From Pontibacter populi (lineage in GTDB: Bacteria > Bacteroidota > Bacteroidia > Cytophagales > Hymenobacteraceae), in NCBI RefSeq assembly GCF_019336435.1, contig NZ_JAHWXQ010000007.1, forward strand, positions 45,764 to 109,763: DNA of 64,000 nt, in the 5' to 3' direction. Made by a program: the position numbers and the translations under genes. The notes beneath the pieces are model-generated. The model made no database searches. It saw only the letters and a program-made list of their open reading frames with translations, and was not told the origin of the DNA. Positions 17,252 through 26,071 of the stretch are shown piece after piece. Position 1 is the first letter of the stretch; each line of letters begins with the position of its first letter.

Positions 17252-18067
17252 TTAAGTAAACAGTTCATTTCGTAGCTGCTCTACAAAACTTTCATCTATA
17301 GTTACCGGCATACCATTTATAGTTGCTACACTTCGGATACCGGCTACATTACAGCTGAAAATTGAATCGGCCTTTAATAGACTGTCCAAATCATAATACA
17401 CTTCTTTGGTTATAGTTCCCGCTTGCTGCGCCCACCTAAGGATGTTTTGCCTGACAATGCCTTGCACGCAACCTGTATCTATAGCGGGAGTAAAGAGCAC
17501 ATCATCCTTTAGCCAGAAGATGTTGGATGAGATCAGTTCTGCAACCTGGTTCTGTCGGTTGAGTAACAGCATGTCATCAAAGCCTTTTTCCTTTTTTTCG
17601 GTACCCGCCATTACATACAGCAATGCATTCGGCCCTTTAAAAAAAGAGAATGCACTATAGTTGGTTGTTATAGTTTCACAGATGCCAATGTTCAGGGGAG
17701 ATGTAGTAGCTAAAGTTGCAGGAGTTATAGTTGCAAGCCAGTCAGCCAGGTTCGTTTCAGGGGTATAAAGCCCCGATCCGCTGCGCCATAGTTTCAGTTT
17801 CAGCCTGCCATAGTTCACCGCATTATTTTTCTCGGCCAGTTGCAACAGCTTTTCTTCAATCTCTTCTGAAACTATAGTTTGGGGAAATTCTAACTCTAAA
17901 GTCTTTGCCGCGGCTTTCATGCGGTATAGGTGGTCATCCCAGAAACGCAGCTTTCCGTCAGAAACTATAATCGTCTCAAAAAAGCCATCATTATACTGAA
18001 AAGCCCGGTTCGTAAGCGGCAGTTGCAGTTGAGTTTCCGGAATAAAGTCGCCGTTGTAAAGCAGCAT
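17252..18067 (-). CDS. class IV aminotransferase (PabC or branched-chain type)
   Basis: 271 residues of fold-type IV PLP enzymes, which include aminodeoxychorismate lyase (PabC, folate pathway) and branched-chain or D-amino-acid transaminases. N-terminal NRAFQYNDGFFETIIVSDGKL, arginine at HLYRMKAAAKTLE, likely PLP lysine in FFKGPNALLYVMA (about residue 150), then GFDDMLLLNRQNQVAELISSNIFWL and the phosphate-binding TGCVQGIVRQNIL. The sequence alone does not decide between PabC and a transaminase; the compact length favours PabC. Several TATAGTT half-sites and one perfect AACTATAGTT lie inside it. Confidence 0.85.
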   Translation of the reverse strand: MLLYNGDFIPETQLQLPLTNRAFQYNDGFFETIIVSDGKLRFWDDHLYRMKAAAKTLELEFPQTIVSEEIEEKLLQLAEKNNAVNYGRLKLKLWRSGSGLYTPETNLADWLATITPATLATTSPLNIGICETITTNYSAFSFFKGPNALLYVMAGTEKKEKGFDDMLLLNRQNQVAELISSNIFWLKDDVLFTPAIDTGCVQGIVRQNILRWAQQAGTITKEVYYDLDSLLKADSIFSCNVAGIRSVATINGMPVTIDESFVEQLRNELFT

Positions 18068-18074
18068 TTAGTTT

Positions 18075-18106
18075 AGTTAAGAGTTAAGAGTTGAAAGTTA
18101 AGAGTT
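18075..18106. repeat. low-complexity word repeat, TTAAGAG type
   Basis: TTAAGAGTTAAGAGTTGAAAG followed by TTAAGAG: the word TTAAGAG or its near-copy is reiterated four times at 7-10-base spacing immediately upstream of the aminotransferase gene. Confidence 0.55.
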
Positions 18107-18151
18107 TTTGGAAGTATTTCTGTAAAGCTTAAGATAACTGCCTTGCCCTCG

Positions 18152-18265
18152 CTCGCGTCCCGCGAGTGTGAGCTATCACTGCTCTTTCGGGCTTCCTAGT
18201 CCGAAAGCTAACTGCAGGGGATTTCCTAATCCCCGTACTTAAAAGGCGGCGGATTAGGAAATCCG
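18152..18265. repeat. cluster of four hairpins with inverted partner units
   Basis: Within 114 bp: CTCGCG/CGCGAG (loop 3) at 18152; CTTTCGG/CCGAAAG (loop 10) at 18184; GGGGATT/AATCCCC (loop 4) at 18217; CGGATT/AATCCG (loop 4) at 18250. The last two contain GGATTTCCTAATCC and GGATTAGGAAATCC, which are exact reverse complements, so a larger 14-bp stem is possible. No coding potential. It lies between dprA and the aminotransferase and could terminate dprA. Confidence 0.65.
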
Positions 18266-18301
18266 AAACAGCAGTATCCTACCTCTAACACCTAACAACG
18301 A

Positions 18302-19423
18302 TTAACGAATCAACCCAAACCGTTTGCCAGGCATTGCCTTTATCATTCCCTTAAACTCCAGGGTTAGCAGCACCGACGCCAGCAAACTTACCGGAATCTG
18401 AGTTTTCCAACTGATGTTGTCCATGTGCTCATCCTGCGTTTGTACGAGAAGGTTTAATACTTTCAGCTCGTCTATAGTATAATCGTTAGGAGAGAAGTTC
18501 AGTGACTTTTGCTTACGAGCATTTGTTTCATCTTCTAGGTCCCAGTTCAGTAATTCTATAAGATCCTGCACGGAGGTGTAAATGGCGGCTTTATGGTTTT
18601 TGATGAGATGGTTTGGTCCTTCTGAAACAGCCGAAGTTATATTGCCAGGCACTGCCATTACTTCTTTGTCGTAGCCATGCGCCAGGTCTGCTGTGATGAG
18701 TGTACCGCTCTTTAGCGCAGCTTCCACAACTATAGTACAGTCGCTCATGCCGGCTATAATGCGGTTTCGTGCCGGGAAACGGGGAGCGTCGGGTTTCGTG
18801 CCAAATGTATTCTCGGTCAATAAACCGCCCTGCGTCAACATGCGCTCTGCATATTTACGGTGCACAGCCGGATACATGATCTCTGGTCCGCTGGCCATGA
18901 CGCCTATAGTTGGCAAACCTGCCTGTAATGCTGCTCTGTGCGAGATGATATCAATTCCGTAAGCAAGGCCGCTAACGATAAGCACGTTATAAGGAGCCAG
19001 ATCGGCTACAATTTTTTCGGTAACGGATTGCCCATAGTTGCTGACCTGCCGTGTGCCAACTATAGAAATGATGCGTTTCTGATTCAGGTTGCCGTTGCCG
19101 CGGAAGTACAACAGGATAGGAGCATCGGCGATTTGTTTCAGCCGGTCAGGATATTTCGGAGAAGTATAAAATAACAGTTGTACTTCGTGTTGCTCGGCCT
19201 GTTTCAGTATCTCTTCAGCTTGTAATAAAGCTTGTTTGGTACCTTGCGTTAGGTTTTTATAAGCAACAGGACCAATTCCCGGAATTTTCTGGAGTTTACC
19301 CGGCGGCGCGTGAAATACGCCAAGCGGTGAGCCACAGTAACTTACCAGCTGGCGCGTAAGCTGTGGCCCTATACCGGGTATCTGGGTAATGGCAACTTCG
19401 TAGAGGTTCTGGTTATCTCCCAT
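18302..19423 (-). CDS. dprA: DNA-processing protein DprA
   Basis: Loads RecA on incoming single-stranded DNA during natural transformation. 373 residues: N-terminal helix-hairpin-helix motifs (IPGIGPQLTRQLV and IPGIGPVAYKNL, residues about 15-60), then the Rossmann-like core with GTRQVSNYGQSV, VSGLAYGIDIISHRAAL, IGVMASGPEIMYPAVHRKYAE and PARNRIIAGMSD, and a C-terminal winged-helix part (about residues 310-373). Start MGDNQNLYEV follows the merR gene by 21 bases, so the two are likely one operon. It implies that the organism may be transformable, but no com genes are in view. Confidence 0.96.
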   Translation of the reverse strand: MGDNQNLYEVAITQIPGIGPQLTRQLVSYCGSPLGVFHAPPGKLQKIPGIGPVAYKNLTQGTKQALLQAEEILKQAEQHEVQLLFYTSPKYPDRLKQIADAPILLYFRGNGNLNQKRIISIVGTRQVSNYGQSVTEKIVADLAPYNVLIVSGLAYGIDIISHRAALQAGLPTIGVMASGPEIMYPAVHRKYAERMLTQGGLLTENTFGTKPDAPRFPARNRIIAGMSDCTIVVEAALKSGTLITADLAHGYDKEVMAVPGNITSAVSEGPNHLIKNHKAAIYTSVQDLIELLNWDLEDETNARKQKSLNFSPNDYTIDELKVLNLLVQTQDEHMDNISWKTQIPVSLLASVLLTLEFKGMIKAMPGKRFGLIR

Positions 19424-19444
19424 GGTTAGGGAAATACGCAGGAT

Positions 19445-19792
19445 TTAGGCTTTGGTGTTCAGCTGATTCTTAATACCCACCAGGAAAGAGCGCACTTTCT
19501 CCAGCGAATCGATGATCTCCATCTTATCCTTGGTCTGCACAGATTTGTTTTTCATTACATCCTTAGCACCCTGAATGGTATAGCCGCGCTCTTTTACAAG
19601 ATGATATACGGTACGTAATGTTTCAATGTCCTGCTTAGTGTACTGGCGGTTGCCTTTCTTGTTTTTCTTGGGGCGCAGCTGTTCAAATTCGGTCTCCCAG
19701 AAGCGGATCAGCGATGGAGCAACATCAAACATAGCGGCTACTTCACCGATGGTATAGTACTGTTTCTCTATTTCTTTTTCTTTATAAGGCAT
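19445..19792 (-). CDS. MerR family transcriptional regulator
   Basis: 115 residues with an N-terminal MerR helix-turn-helix: YYTIGEVAAMFDVAPSLIRFWETEF at about 12-36, the wing RPKKNKKGNRQYTKQDIETL, and a dimerisation helix KMEIIDSLEKVRSFLVGIKNQL at the C-terminus. There is no C-terminal effector domain or Cys metal site, so it belongs to the short MerR type common in Bacteroidota next to dprA. Its ligand is unknown. A perfect AACTATAGTT sits 14 bp upstream of the start (19806-19815). Confidence 0.9.
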   Translation of the reverse strand: MPYKEKEIEKQYYTIGEVAAMFDVAPSLIRFWETEFEQLRPKKNKKGNRQYTKQDIETLRTVYHLVKERGYTIQGAKDVMKNKSVQTKDKMEIIDSLEKVRSFLVGIKNQLNTKA

Positions 19793-19866
19793 AAGGCTAT
19801 GGCTAAACTATAGTTTGCGCACAGTTAATTTTCGGAGGGATGTTACGCTTTACAGCTAAAATATGC

Positions 19867-19874
19867 TACTTTTG
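19867..19874 (+). promoter_or_regulatory. possible alaS -7 box
   Basis: TACTTTTG fits TAnnTTTG, 120 bases before the alaS start. There is no clear TTG at -33, so it is weakly supported. Confidence 0.3.
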
Positions 19875-19994
19875 CTAGTAATTGGCTTCCCGGAAGGCGA
19901 AAAATATCCGTGCTTCTGAAAGGCAAAAATTCTATATTTTTTGTTCTTAAACAACAAGTATAGCAGATAGTATCTAAAGGCTTAATAATCATAG

Positions 19995-22631
19995 ATGAAC
20001 TCAGCTGAGATAAGACAAAAGTTCCTGGATTTCTTCGCTTCCAAGCAACACCAGATCGTGCCATCGGCACCGATCGTGGTTAAAGACGACCCAACCCTGA
20101 TGTTTATCAACTCAGGTATGGCCCCATTCAAAGACTACTTTTTGGGTAACAAGCCTGCGCCTTACAAGCGCATCGCCGACACCCAGAAATGCCTTCGCGT
20201 AAGCGGCAAGCACAACGACCTGGAAGAAGTAGGCTACGACACTTACCACCATACCATGTTCGAGATGCTGGGCAACTGGTCGTTTGGCGATTACTTTAAA
20301 AAGGATGCCTTAGAATGGTCATGGGAATTACTTACCAAAGTATACAAGCTGCCTAAAGACAGGCTGTACGTTTCCGTTTTCCAGGGCGATGCTTCTGAGA
20401 ACCTGCAAATGGACCAGGATGCCTTTAACATCTGGAAGACGATGATTGCAGAAGACCGTATCCTGATGGGTAACAAAAAGGACAACTTCTGGGAGATGGG
20501 CGATACCGGACCGTGTGGTCCTTGTTCGGAGATTCACGTCGATTTGCGTACGGATGAAGAACGTGCGCAAGTTGACGGTAAGTCTTTAGTGAATAACGAT
20601 CACCCGCAGGTTGTCGAGATTTGGAACAACGTATTCATGGAGTTCAACCGCTTGGCGGATGGTTCGCTGGTAAAACTACCTGCGCAGCACGTAGATACCG
20701 GTATGGGCTTCGAGCGTTTGTGCATGGCAATCCAGGGCAAGCGTTCCAACTATGATACAGATGTTTTCCAGCCGCTGATCCAGTTTGTAGCAAAAGAAGC
20801 TGGCGTGGTGTATGGCGAAAACGAAAAGACAGACATTGCCATCCGTGTAATTTCTGACCACATTCGTGCCATTGCCTTCACCATAGCTGACGGGCAGCTG
20901 CCATCTAATAACAAAGCTGGTTATGTGATCCGTCGTATCCTGCGCCGCGCGGTGCGTTATGGTTTCACTTTCCTGGATTTCAAAAAGCCGTTCCTGTATA
21001 AACTGGCTGCTGTGCTTGCCGACCAGATGGAAACTGTGTTCCCTGAGCTGAAGCAGCAATTGAGCTTTGTGCAGCGCGTGATCGAAGAAGAAGAGAACGC
21101 CTTCCTACGTACGCTGGAAAACGGTCTGAAAAGACTGGATGCACTGGAAGCAAAATTCAAAGAGAACAACAATACCATCGATGGCAAAACTGCCTTCGAA
21201 CTATACGACACCTTCGGCTTCCCGCTGGACCTGACTGCCCTGATCGCCCGTGAAAAAGGCTTAAAAGTAGACGAAGCCGGTTTTGGCGTGGAGATGGAGC
21301 AGCAGAAGAACCGCTCCCGTAACGCATCAGCTTCCGAGCAAAGCGACTGGGTTATCGTTCAGCCAGACGTTACTACCGAGTTTGTAGGCTACGACTGTAA
21401 TGTTTCAGACTCACACATCGTGCGTTACCGCCAGGTAAAGACCAAGACTAAGAGCGAGTATCACATTGTGCTTGACAGAACGCCTTTCTATGCAGAGAGT
21501 GGTGGCCAGGTTGGAGATACTGGTTATTTGGTTTCTGATTCAGAGCAAATCGAAGTATTGGACACGAAAAAGGAGAACGATCTTATACTGCATATCACGG
21601 CTAAGTTGCCACAAAATCTAGAAGCTGCATTCCGTAGCGGGATCGATTTTGAGCGCCGTAACTATATCCGTAAGAACCACTCTGCTACGCACTTACTGCA
21701 TGCCGCTTTACGTAAAGTTTTAGGTGACCACGTGCAGCAGAAAGGCTCCCTGGTAAACGAAAAGGTACTGCGTTTCGACTTTTCGCATTTCTCTAAAGTA
21801 GAAGATGCCGAGTTAAGGGAGATTGAACATATCGTGAACGAACGCGTGCGCCAGAGCATTCCGTTGGAAGAGCAGCGCAACGTACCAATTGCCGAAGCAA
21901 AAGAAATGGGAGCAACAGCCCTGTTCGGTGAGAAGTATGGCGAATACGTTCGCGTGATCGCATTCGATCGTGAGCACTCTGTTGAGCTTTGCGGTGGTAC
22001 GCACGTGTACAATACCGGCGAGATCGGTTACTTTAAGATCGTATCTGAAAGCTCCGTAGCAGCCGGTGTTCGCCGTATTGAAGCCGTAACTGCTACACTT
22101 GCTGAAGACTTTGTACAAGCGCAGTTAGATGAGTTACATGCCGTACGCGAAGTGCTGAACACCCAAAGCAATGTATCAGGAGCAGTTCAGAAACTACAGG
22201 ACGACAACAAAGCCCTGCAGAAGCAACTGGAAGCATTTGAACTGAAGCAACTGAGCGGACTGAAAGATACGTTGGCCCAAAAAGCACATCAATTAAACGG
22301 TGTTAGCCTGGTAGCCGAGCAGGTAGAAGTAAGCAACGCAGATCACCTTAAAAAGCTAGCATTCGACATGCGTCAGGTAGTTGATAACCTTATACTTGTG
22401 TTGGCTGCTGAAATTGACGGCAAACCACAGATCGCGGTAATGTTATCGGATAATCTGGTTGCTGAAAAGAATCTGAACGCCAGTCAGATGGTACGCGAAC
22501 TTGCCAAAGAAATTAAAGGTGGCGGCGGTGGTCAACCGTTCTATGCCACTGCCGGTGGTAAAGACACTGCTGGTCTGCAGGCGGTACCTGGCAAAGCAGT
22601 AGAGTTAGTGAAATCAATGATTAATGGTTAA
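19995..22631 (+). CDS. alaS: alanine--tRNA ligase
   Basis: Class II synthetase charging tRNA-Ala. 878 residues, the standard length. Catalytic core: RQKFLDFFASKQHQIVPSAP at the start, TLMFINSGMAPFKDYFLG, RVSGKHNDLEEVGYDTYHHT and the class II motif region GMGFERLCMAIQG. The editing domain carries the zinc ligands in NHSATHLLHAAL and CGGTHV (with AGVRRIEAVT just after). The C-Ala domain ends with GGGGGQPFYATAGGKD. Start MNSAEIRQKF matches family N-termini. It is followed 72 bp later by gatB on the same strand. Confidence 0.98.
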   Translation: MNSAEIRQKFLDFFASKQHQIVPSAPIVVKDDPTLMFINSGMAPFKDYFLGNKPAPYKRIADTQKCLRVSGKHNDLEEVGYDTYHHTMFEMLGNWSFGDYFKKDALEWSWELLTKVYKLPKDRLYVSVFQGDASENLQMDQDAFNIWKTMIAEDRILMGNKKDNFWEMGDTGPCGPCSEIHVDLRTDEERAQVDGKSLVNNDHPQVVEIWNNVFMEFNRLADGSLVKLPAQHVDTGMGFERLCMAIQGKRSNYDTDVFQPLIQFVAKEAGVVYGENEKTDIAIRVISDHIRAIAFTIADGQLPSNNKAGYVIRRILRRAVRYGFTFLDFKKPFLYKLAAVLADQMETVFPELKQQLSFVQRVIEEEENAFLRTLENGLKRLDALEAKFKENNNTIDGKTAFELYDTFGFPLDLTALIAREKGLKVDEAGFGVEMEQQKNRSRNASASEQSDWVIVQPDVTTEFVGYDCNVSDSHIVRYRQVKTKTKSEYHIVLDRTPFYAESGGQVGDTGYLVSDSEQIEVLDTKKENDLILHITAKLPQNLEAAFRSGIDFERRNYIRKNHSATHLLHAALRKVLGDHVQQKGSLVNEKVLRFDFSHFSKVEDAELREIEHIVNERVRQSIPLEEQRNVPIAEAKEMGATALFGEKYGEYVRVIAFDREHSVELCGGTHVYNTGEIGYFKIVSESSVAAGVRRIEAVTATLAEDFVQAQLDELHAVREVLNTQSNVSGAVQKLQDDNKALQKQLEAFELKQLSGLKDTLAQKAHQLNGVSLVAEQVEVSNADHLKKLAFDMRQVVDNLILVLAAEIDGKPQIAVMLSDNLVAEKNLNASQMVRELAKEIKGGGGGQPFYATAGGKDTAGLQAVPGKAVELVKSMING

Positions 22632-22635
22632 TTAA

Positions 22636-22700
22636 TAATGATTGATGAATAATGGCTTAACTATAAATTAGTCATTACTCATTCGTCATTAATCATTATA
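22636..22700. repeat. low-complexity word repeat, ATTAATCATT type
   Basis: AATAATGATTGATGAATAATG and, 26 bp on, CATTACTCATTCGTCATTAATC: reiterated ATT/CAT words, the right half being roughly the reverse complement of the left. Very similar text occurs between the ABC transporter genes at about 40.4 kb. Confidence 0.55.
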
Positions 22701-22703
22701 AAA

Positions 22704-24161
22704 ATGGAAGAATCAATCAGAAATAAATACCAGGCGATCATCGGCCTGGAGGTACACGCGCAGTTGCTAACAGAGAGCAAGGCTTATAGTTCTGACTCTA
22801 CGGAATACGGCATGCTGCCAAACACCAACCTGAGTGCTATCACGCTAGGTCATCCGGGCACTTTGCCACGCATCAATAAAACAGTGGTAGAGATGGCTGT
22901 AAAAATGGGCCTTGCTACCAACTGTAACATTACGCGCTACAACATTTACGCCCGTAAAAATTACTTCTATCCCGATCTTCCGAAAGGCTACCAGATCACA
23001 CAGGATAAGACGCCTATTTGTACGGCTGGCCATGTAATAGTAAAGGATGCAGATGGTAACGACAAGCAGATTGGTATTACTCGCATTCATATGGAAGAAG
23101 ATGCCGGTAAATCAATGCACTTAGCGGGCGAGACCGAGACGCTGGTTGACTTTAACCGCGCAGGCGTTGCCTTGATCGAGATCGTATCAGAGCCGGATAT
23201 CCGCGACTCTGTTGAAGCCTATAACTACCTGACCGAGATCAAGCGTTTGGTGAAGTACCTGGATATTTGCGACGGTAACATGGAAGAAGGCTCGCTTCGT
23301 TGCGATGCCAACGTTTCGGTGATGCTGAAGGATTCTCCGCTATGGGGTACGAAGGTGGAAGTGAAGAATATGAACTCCTTCCGTAACGTGCAGCGCGCTA
23401 TCGAGCACGAAATTGAGCGCCAGATCATGGTGCTGGAGAACGGTGGCACCGTAGACGGTGAGACGCGAAACTTCGATGCCAACACCGGCACTACCACGGC
23501 CATGCGTTCTAAGGAAACACTGAACGATTACCGCTACTTCCCGGAGCCGGACCTTCCGCCGTTGGTAATTGAGCAGGAGTGGCTGGAGCGCATTAAGGAA
23601 ACTATGCCGAGTCTTCCGCAGGAACTATACAAGCGCTTTTCCGAAGAGTACGGTTTGCCAGAATATGACGCTGCCGTTTTAACTGATTCAAAAGAGGTAG
23701 CTTTATACTATGCAGAACTGTGTAAGTATACTACCAACTATAAGGCCGCATCTAACTGGGTAATGGGTCCGGTGAAATCGTATCTGAACGAGTTGCAGCT
23801 GCATATGAAGGATTTCCCGCTGCAGCCGCATAGCATCGCTGAGATTATTGCTTTAGTAGATGAGAACAAGGTAAGCCACTCGGTTGCTTCAAAAAAAATC
23901 TTCCCTTACATGCTGGAGAACCCGGGCACACCGGCGCACCAGGTAGCCGAAGAGCAGAACCTGTTGCAGGATTCTGATGCCGGAGCACTGGAAGCTATTA
24001 TTGCTGAAGTGGTGGCTGGCAATCCGCAGAAAGTAGCCGAGTATAAAGCTGGTAAGCAAAGCCTGGTGGGCATGTTTATGGGCGAAGTCATGAAAAAAAC
24101 CAAGGGCAAGGCCGACCCTAAAGTTGCGAACAAATTGTTGGTTGAGCGCCTGAATGCTTAA
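22704..24161 (+). CDS. gatB: aspartyl/glutamyl-tRNA(Asn/Gln) amidotransferase subunit B
   Basis: Subunit of GatCAB, which converts misacylated Glu-tRNA(Gln) (and Asp-tRNA(Asn)) by amidation. 485 residues: N-terminal kinase-like GatB domain with YQAIIGLEVHAQLLTESKAY, the HPGTLPRINKTVVEMAVKMG strand, RIHMEEDAGKS near residue 130, IEIVSEPDI and CDGNMEEGSLRCDANVSV; then the helical domain with YRYFPEPDLPPL and the C-terminal YqeY-like tail (about 335-485). gatA and gatC are not in this window. The gene sits between alaS and the TlpA-like gene, 9 bases before the latter. Confidence 0.97.
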   Translation: MEESIRNKYQAIIGLEVHAQLLTESKAYSSDSTEYGMLPNTNLSAITLGHPGTLPRINKTVVEMAVKMGLATNCNITRYNIYARKNYFYPDLPKGYQITQDKTPICTAGHVIVKDADGNDKQIGITRIHMEEDAGKSMHLAGETETLVDFNRAGVALIEIVSEPDIRDSVEAYNYLTEIKRLVKYLDICDGNMEEGSLRCDANVSVMLKDSPLWGTKVEVKNMNSFRNVQRAIEHEIERQIMVLENGGTVDGETRNFDANTGTTTAMRSKETLNDYRYFPEPDLPPLVIEQEWLERIKETMPSLPQELYKRFSEEYGLPEYDAAVLTDSKEVALYYAELCKYTTNYKAASNWVMGPVKSYLNELQLHMKDFPLQPHSIAEIIALVDENKVSHSVASKKIFPYMLENPGTPAHQVAEEQNLLQDSDAGALEAIIAEVVAGNPQKVAEYKAGKQSLVGMFMGEVMKKTKGKADPKVANKLLVERLNA

Positions 24162-24170
24162 TAGATTATT

Positions 24171-25292
24171 ATGAAGAACTATAAAAACTATATTATTGTC
24201 GCATCTGCAGCCGCTTTGCTGGTTGGTTGCCAGGGCAATAAGTCTGCTACAAACGGTGAAGATGGATACACTATTCAGGGTAAACTGAATAATGCCACCG
24301 CAGGAAGCAATATTTATCTCTTTGAACTGGACAAGCAGCAGTTTGTGCCACGTGATACCGTAGCGGTAGGAGAGAACGGCACCTTTAATTTTGAAGGCGA
24401 AATTGCTGAACCATCTTTTTATCGGGTAACAATTGATCAGCGCGACGGTGTAATCCTGGTTTTGGATAAAGCTACTAACGTAAAATTGGAAGCGGATGCC
24501 AAGGATCTGAACGGAACTTCCAAGATCGAAGGCTCTGACGATTCAAAATTGTTTCAGGAGCTGAATAAGATGGTGAATGAAACGCAGATGCAGAAAATGG
24601 AGTTGGAGCAGCGTTTTATGCAGGCTAACAACGAAGGCAAAACTGAAGAAGCAGAAGCTATCAAAAAAGAATATGATGCACTCCAGGTTAAAATTAAGAA
24701 GTTTCTGGCACAGCATCCGACTTCGGTAGTTTCAACGTTTGGCACGCTTACCCTTATCGACCCTGCTACTGATTTCGCTTTTGCGGACAGCATGTCAACT
24801 CTTTTCAGTAAGAATCTACCAAACTCAAAGTATACTTCAGAACTGAATGAGCGCCTGAAAGGAATGCGCAGCACAGCAGTTGGGCAGATGGCTCCTGAAA
24901 TTACGTTGCCTACACCAGATGGTGGCTCAGCTTCTTTGTCGTCGCTGCGTGGTAAGTATGTCCTGATCGATTTCTGGGCTAGCTGGTGCGGACCATGCCG
25001 CAAAGAGAACCCGAACGTAGTGCGTATGTACAATGCGTATAAAGATAAGGGTTTCGAGATCTTTGGCGTGTCGCTGGATCAGAACCGTGATAAATGGCTG
25101 AAAGCGATTGCGGATGATAAACTGACCTGGCCACATGTATCGGACCTGAAAGGATGGGAGAGTGCTGCTGCCGGTATCTACAACATCACAGCTATTCCGC
25201 AGACATTGTTACTTGACAAAGAAGGCCGTATTATCGCCAAAAACCTGCGCGGTAAAGAGCTGGAGGCCAAACTAGCCGAAGTGCTGAATTAA
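24171..25292 (+). CDS. TlpA-like thiol:disulfide lipoprotein with DUF4369-type N-domain
   Basis: 373 residues. Lipoprotein signal with lipobox LVGC (Cys about 20). The N-terminal domain (about 30-120, GYTIQGKLNNATAGSNIYL) resembles DUF4369; a charged helical linker follows; the C-terminal thioredoxin domain (from about residue 240) has the active site ASWCGPCRKEN and the cis-proline region TAIPQTLLLD. It probably reduces or isomerises disulfides in periplasmic proteins while anchored to a membrane. It starts 9 bases after gatB and ends before a strong bidirectional terminator. Confidence 0.93.
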   Translation: MKNYKNYIIVASAAALLVGCQGNKSATNGEDGYTIQGKLNNATAGSNIYLFELDKQQFVPRDTVAVGENGTFNFEGEIAEPSFYRVTIDQRDGVILVLDKATNVKLEADAKDLNGTSKIEGSDDSKLFQELNKMVNETQMQKMELEQRFMQANNEGKTEEAEAIKKEYDALQVKIKKFLAQHPTSVVSTFGTLTLIDPATDFAFADSMSTLFSKNLPNSKYTSELNERLKGMRSTAVGQMAPEITLPTPDGGSASLSSLRGKYVLIDFWASWCGPCRKENPNVVRMYNAYKDKGFEIFGVSLDQNRDKWLKAIADDKLTWPHVSDLKGWESAAAGIYNITAIPQTLLLDKEGRIIAKNLRGKELEAKLAEVLN

Positions 25293-25310
25293 ATCATTAC
25301 ACTTCATTAT

Positions 25311-25350
25311 AAAAGAAAAGCCTTTCCGTAACTGGAAAGGCTTTTCTTTT
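25311..25350. terminator. bidirectional terminator
   Basis: AAAAGAAAAGCCTTTCC and GGAAAGGCTTTTCTTTT form a perfect 17-bp stem with a 6-base loop. Both strands end in a T-rich run. It serves the TlpA-like gene and possibly the convergent unknown gene. Confidence 0.9.
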
Positions 25351-25449
25351 ATATCCTGGGCTCTAAGCTTATATATTGACTAAAAATAGAAACCCTAATG
25401 TTACTGATGAATGGCTTCCTATTTAAAACAAATTTTATAGTTTAAGCAA

Positions 25450-26067
25450 TTATAAGAACGTTTTTTGAAGCGCTCCCCAAAGTAACTTTTTCTTATCCTG
25501 GTCATGCTCCAGATCTGCAAGAGAGTGGGAGAACACTATGGGCACTGCCCCGAGCATTACAGGATTGTATAACGTAAATTTATCATGAGGCAGGTTAGAC
25601 TCCACACGACTGGCAAAACTGATGATATAGTTTACCTGCAGGGTTTGCTGCAAGTCTTCGAATACCGCATTTGCCCCGGTTAAATTATTCACATACGCTA
25701 CATCTGCTGGCTGTAACCCGATCGCTGTTAAAATCTTCTGCAGAAAGCCAAGTTGTGGTAAGTGCATAAATGCTTCATCTGGCATTGTTACCAATACAGC
25801 AACACCTTTCCTGTTTTCGCCAATCGTTTTATACTTTGGCGGAGCTGTAACTTCTTTTGGTATTTCGGGCAGCTTTGGAATATCCTTTATGTGCGCCTCG
25901 GGCTTAGCGGCAGCAACCGGCTCAACTATAGTTGGCTGTTCCGGTTTTATAGTTTCTTGTCTAGCAGGAGCAGGCACAGTCATTTCGCCATCCACTAAAA
26001 ATATAGTTTCAGGTAAGAAGTTCTTTAAAAACTCGCTGCTTAGTTCGTCTGCCTGTAATCCTGACAT
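25450..26067 (-). CDS. unknown protein with Pro/Glu-rich linker
   Basis: 205 residues from MSGLQADELS at 26067; the longer frame from 26100 would overlap the thioesterase gene and is rejected. Three parts are seen: a short N-terminal region (1-40) with FLKNFLPETIFLVDGE, a Pro/Glu/Ala linker (about 40-85; TIVEPVAAAKPEAH), and a compact C-terminal domain (about 90-205) with alternating hydrophobic strands (KGVAVLVTMPDEAFM, VNYIISFASRVESNL, GAVPIVFSHSLADLE). I do not recognise a family. It starts 4 bases after the thioesterase stop, so it is probably translationally coupled. A perfect AACTATAGTT lies in the linker (TIV). Confidence 0.72.
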   Translation of the reverse strand: MSGLQADELSSEFLKNFLPETIFLVDGEMTVPAPARQETIKPEQPTIVEPVAAAKPEAHIKDIPKLPEIPKEVTAPPKYKTIGENRKGVAVLVTMPDEAFMHLPQLGFLQKILTAIGLQPADVAYVNNLTGANAVFEDLQQTLQVNYIISFASRVESNLPHDKFTLYNPVMLGAVPIVFSHSLADLEHDQDKKKLLWGALQKTFL

Positions 26068-26071
26068 ATAA

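Noticed and set aside
19816..25923. Gap of about 6 kb without a perfect AACTATAGTT across alaS and gatB
   Set aside because: With a mean spacing near 3 kb such gaps are expected by chance, and similar gaps of about 8 kb occur at 39.5-47.5 and 47.7-55.2 kb.
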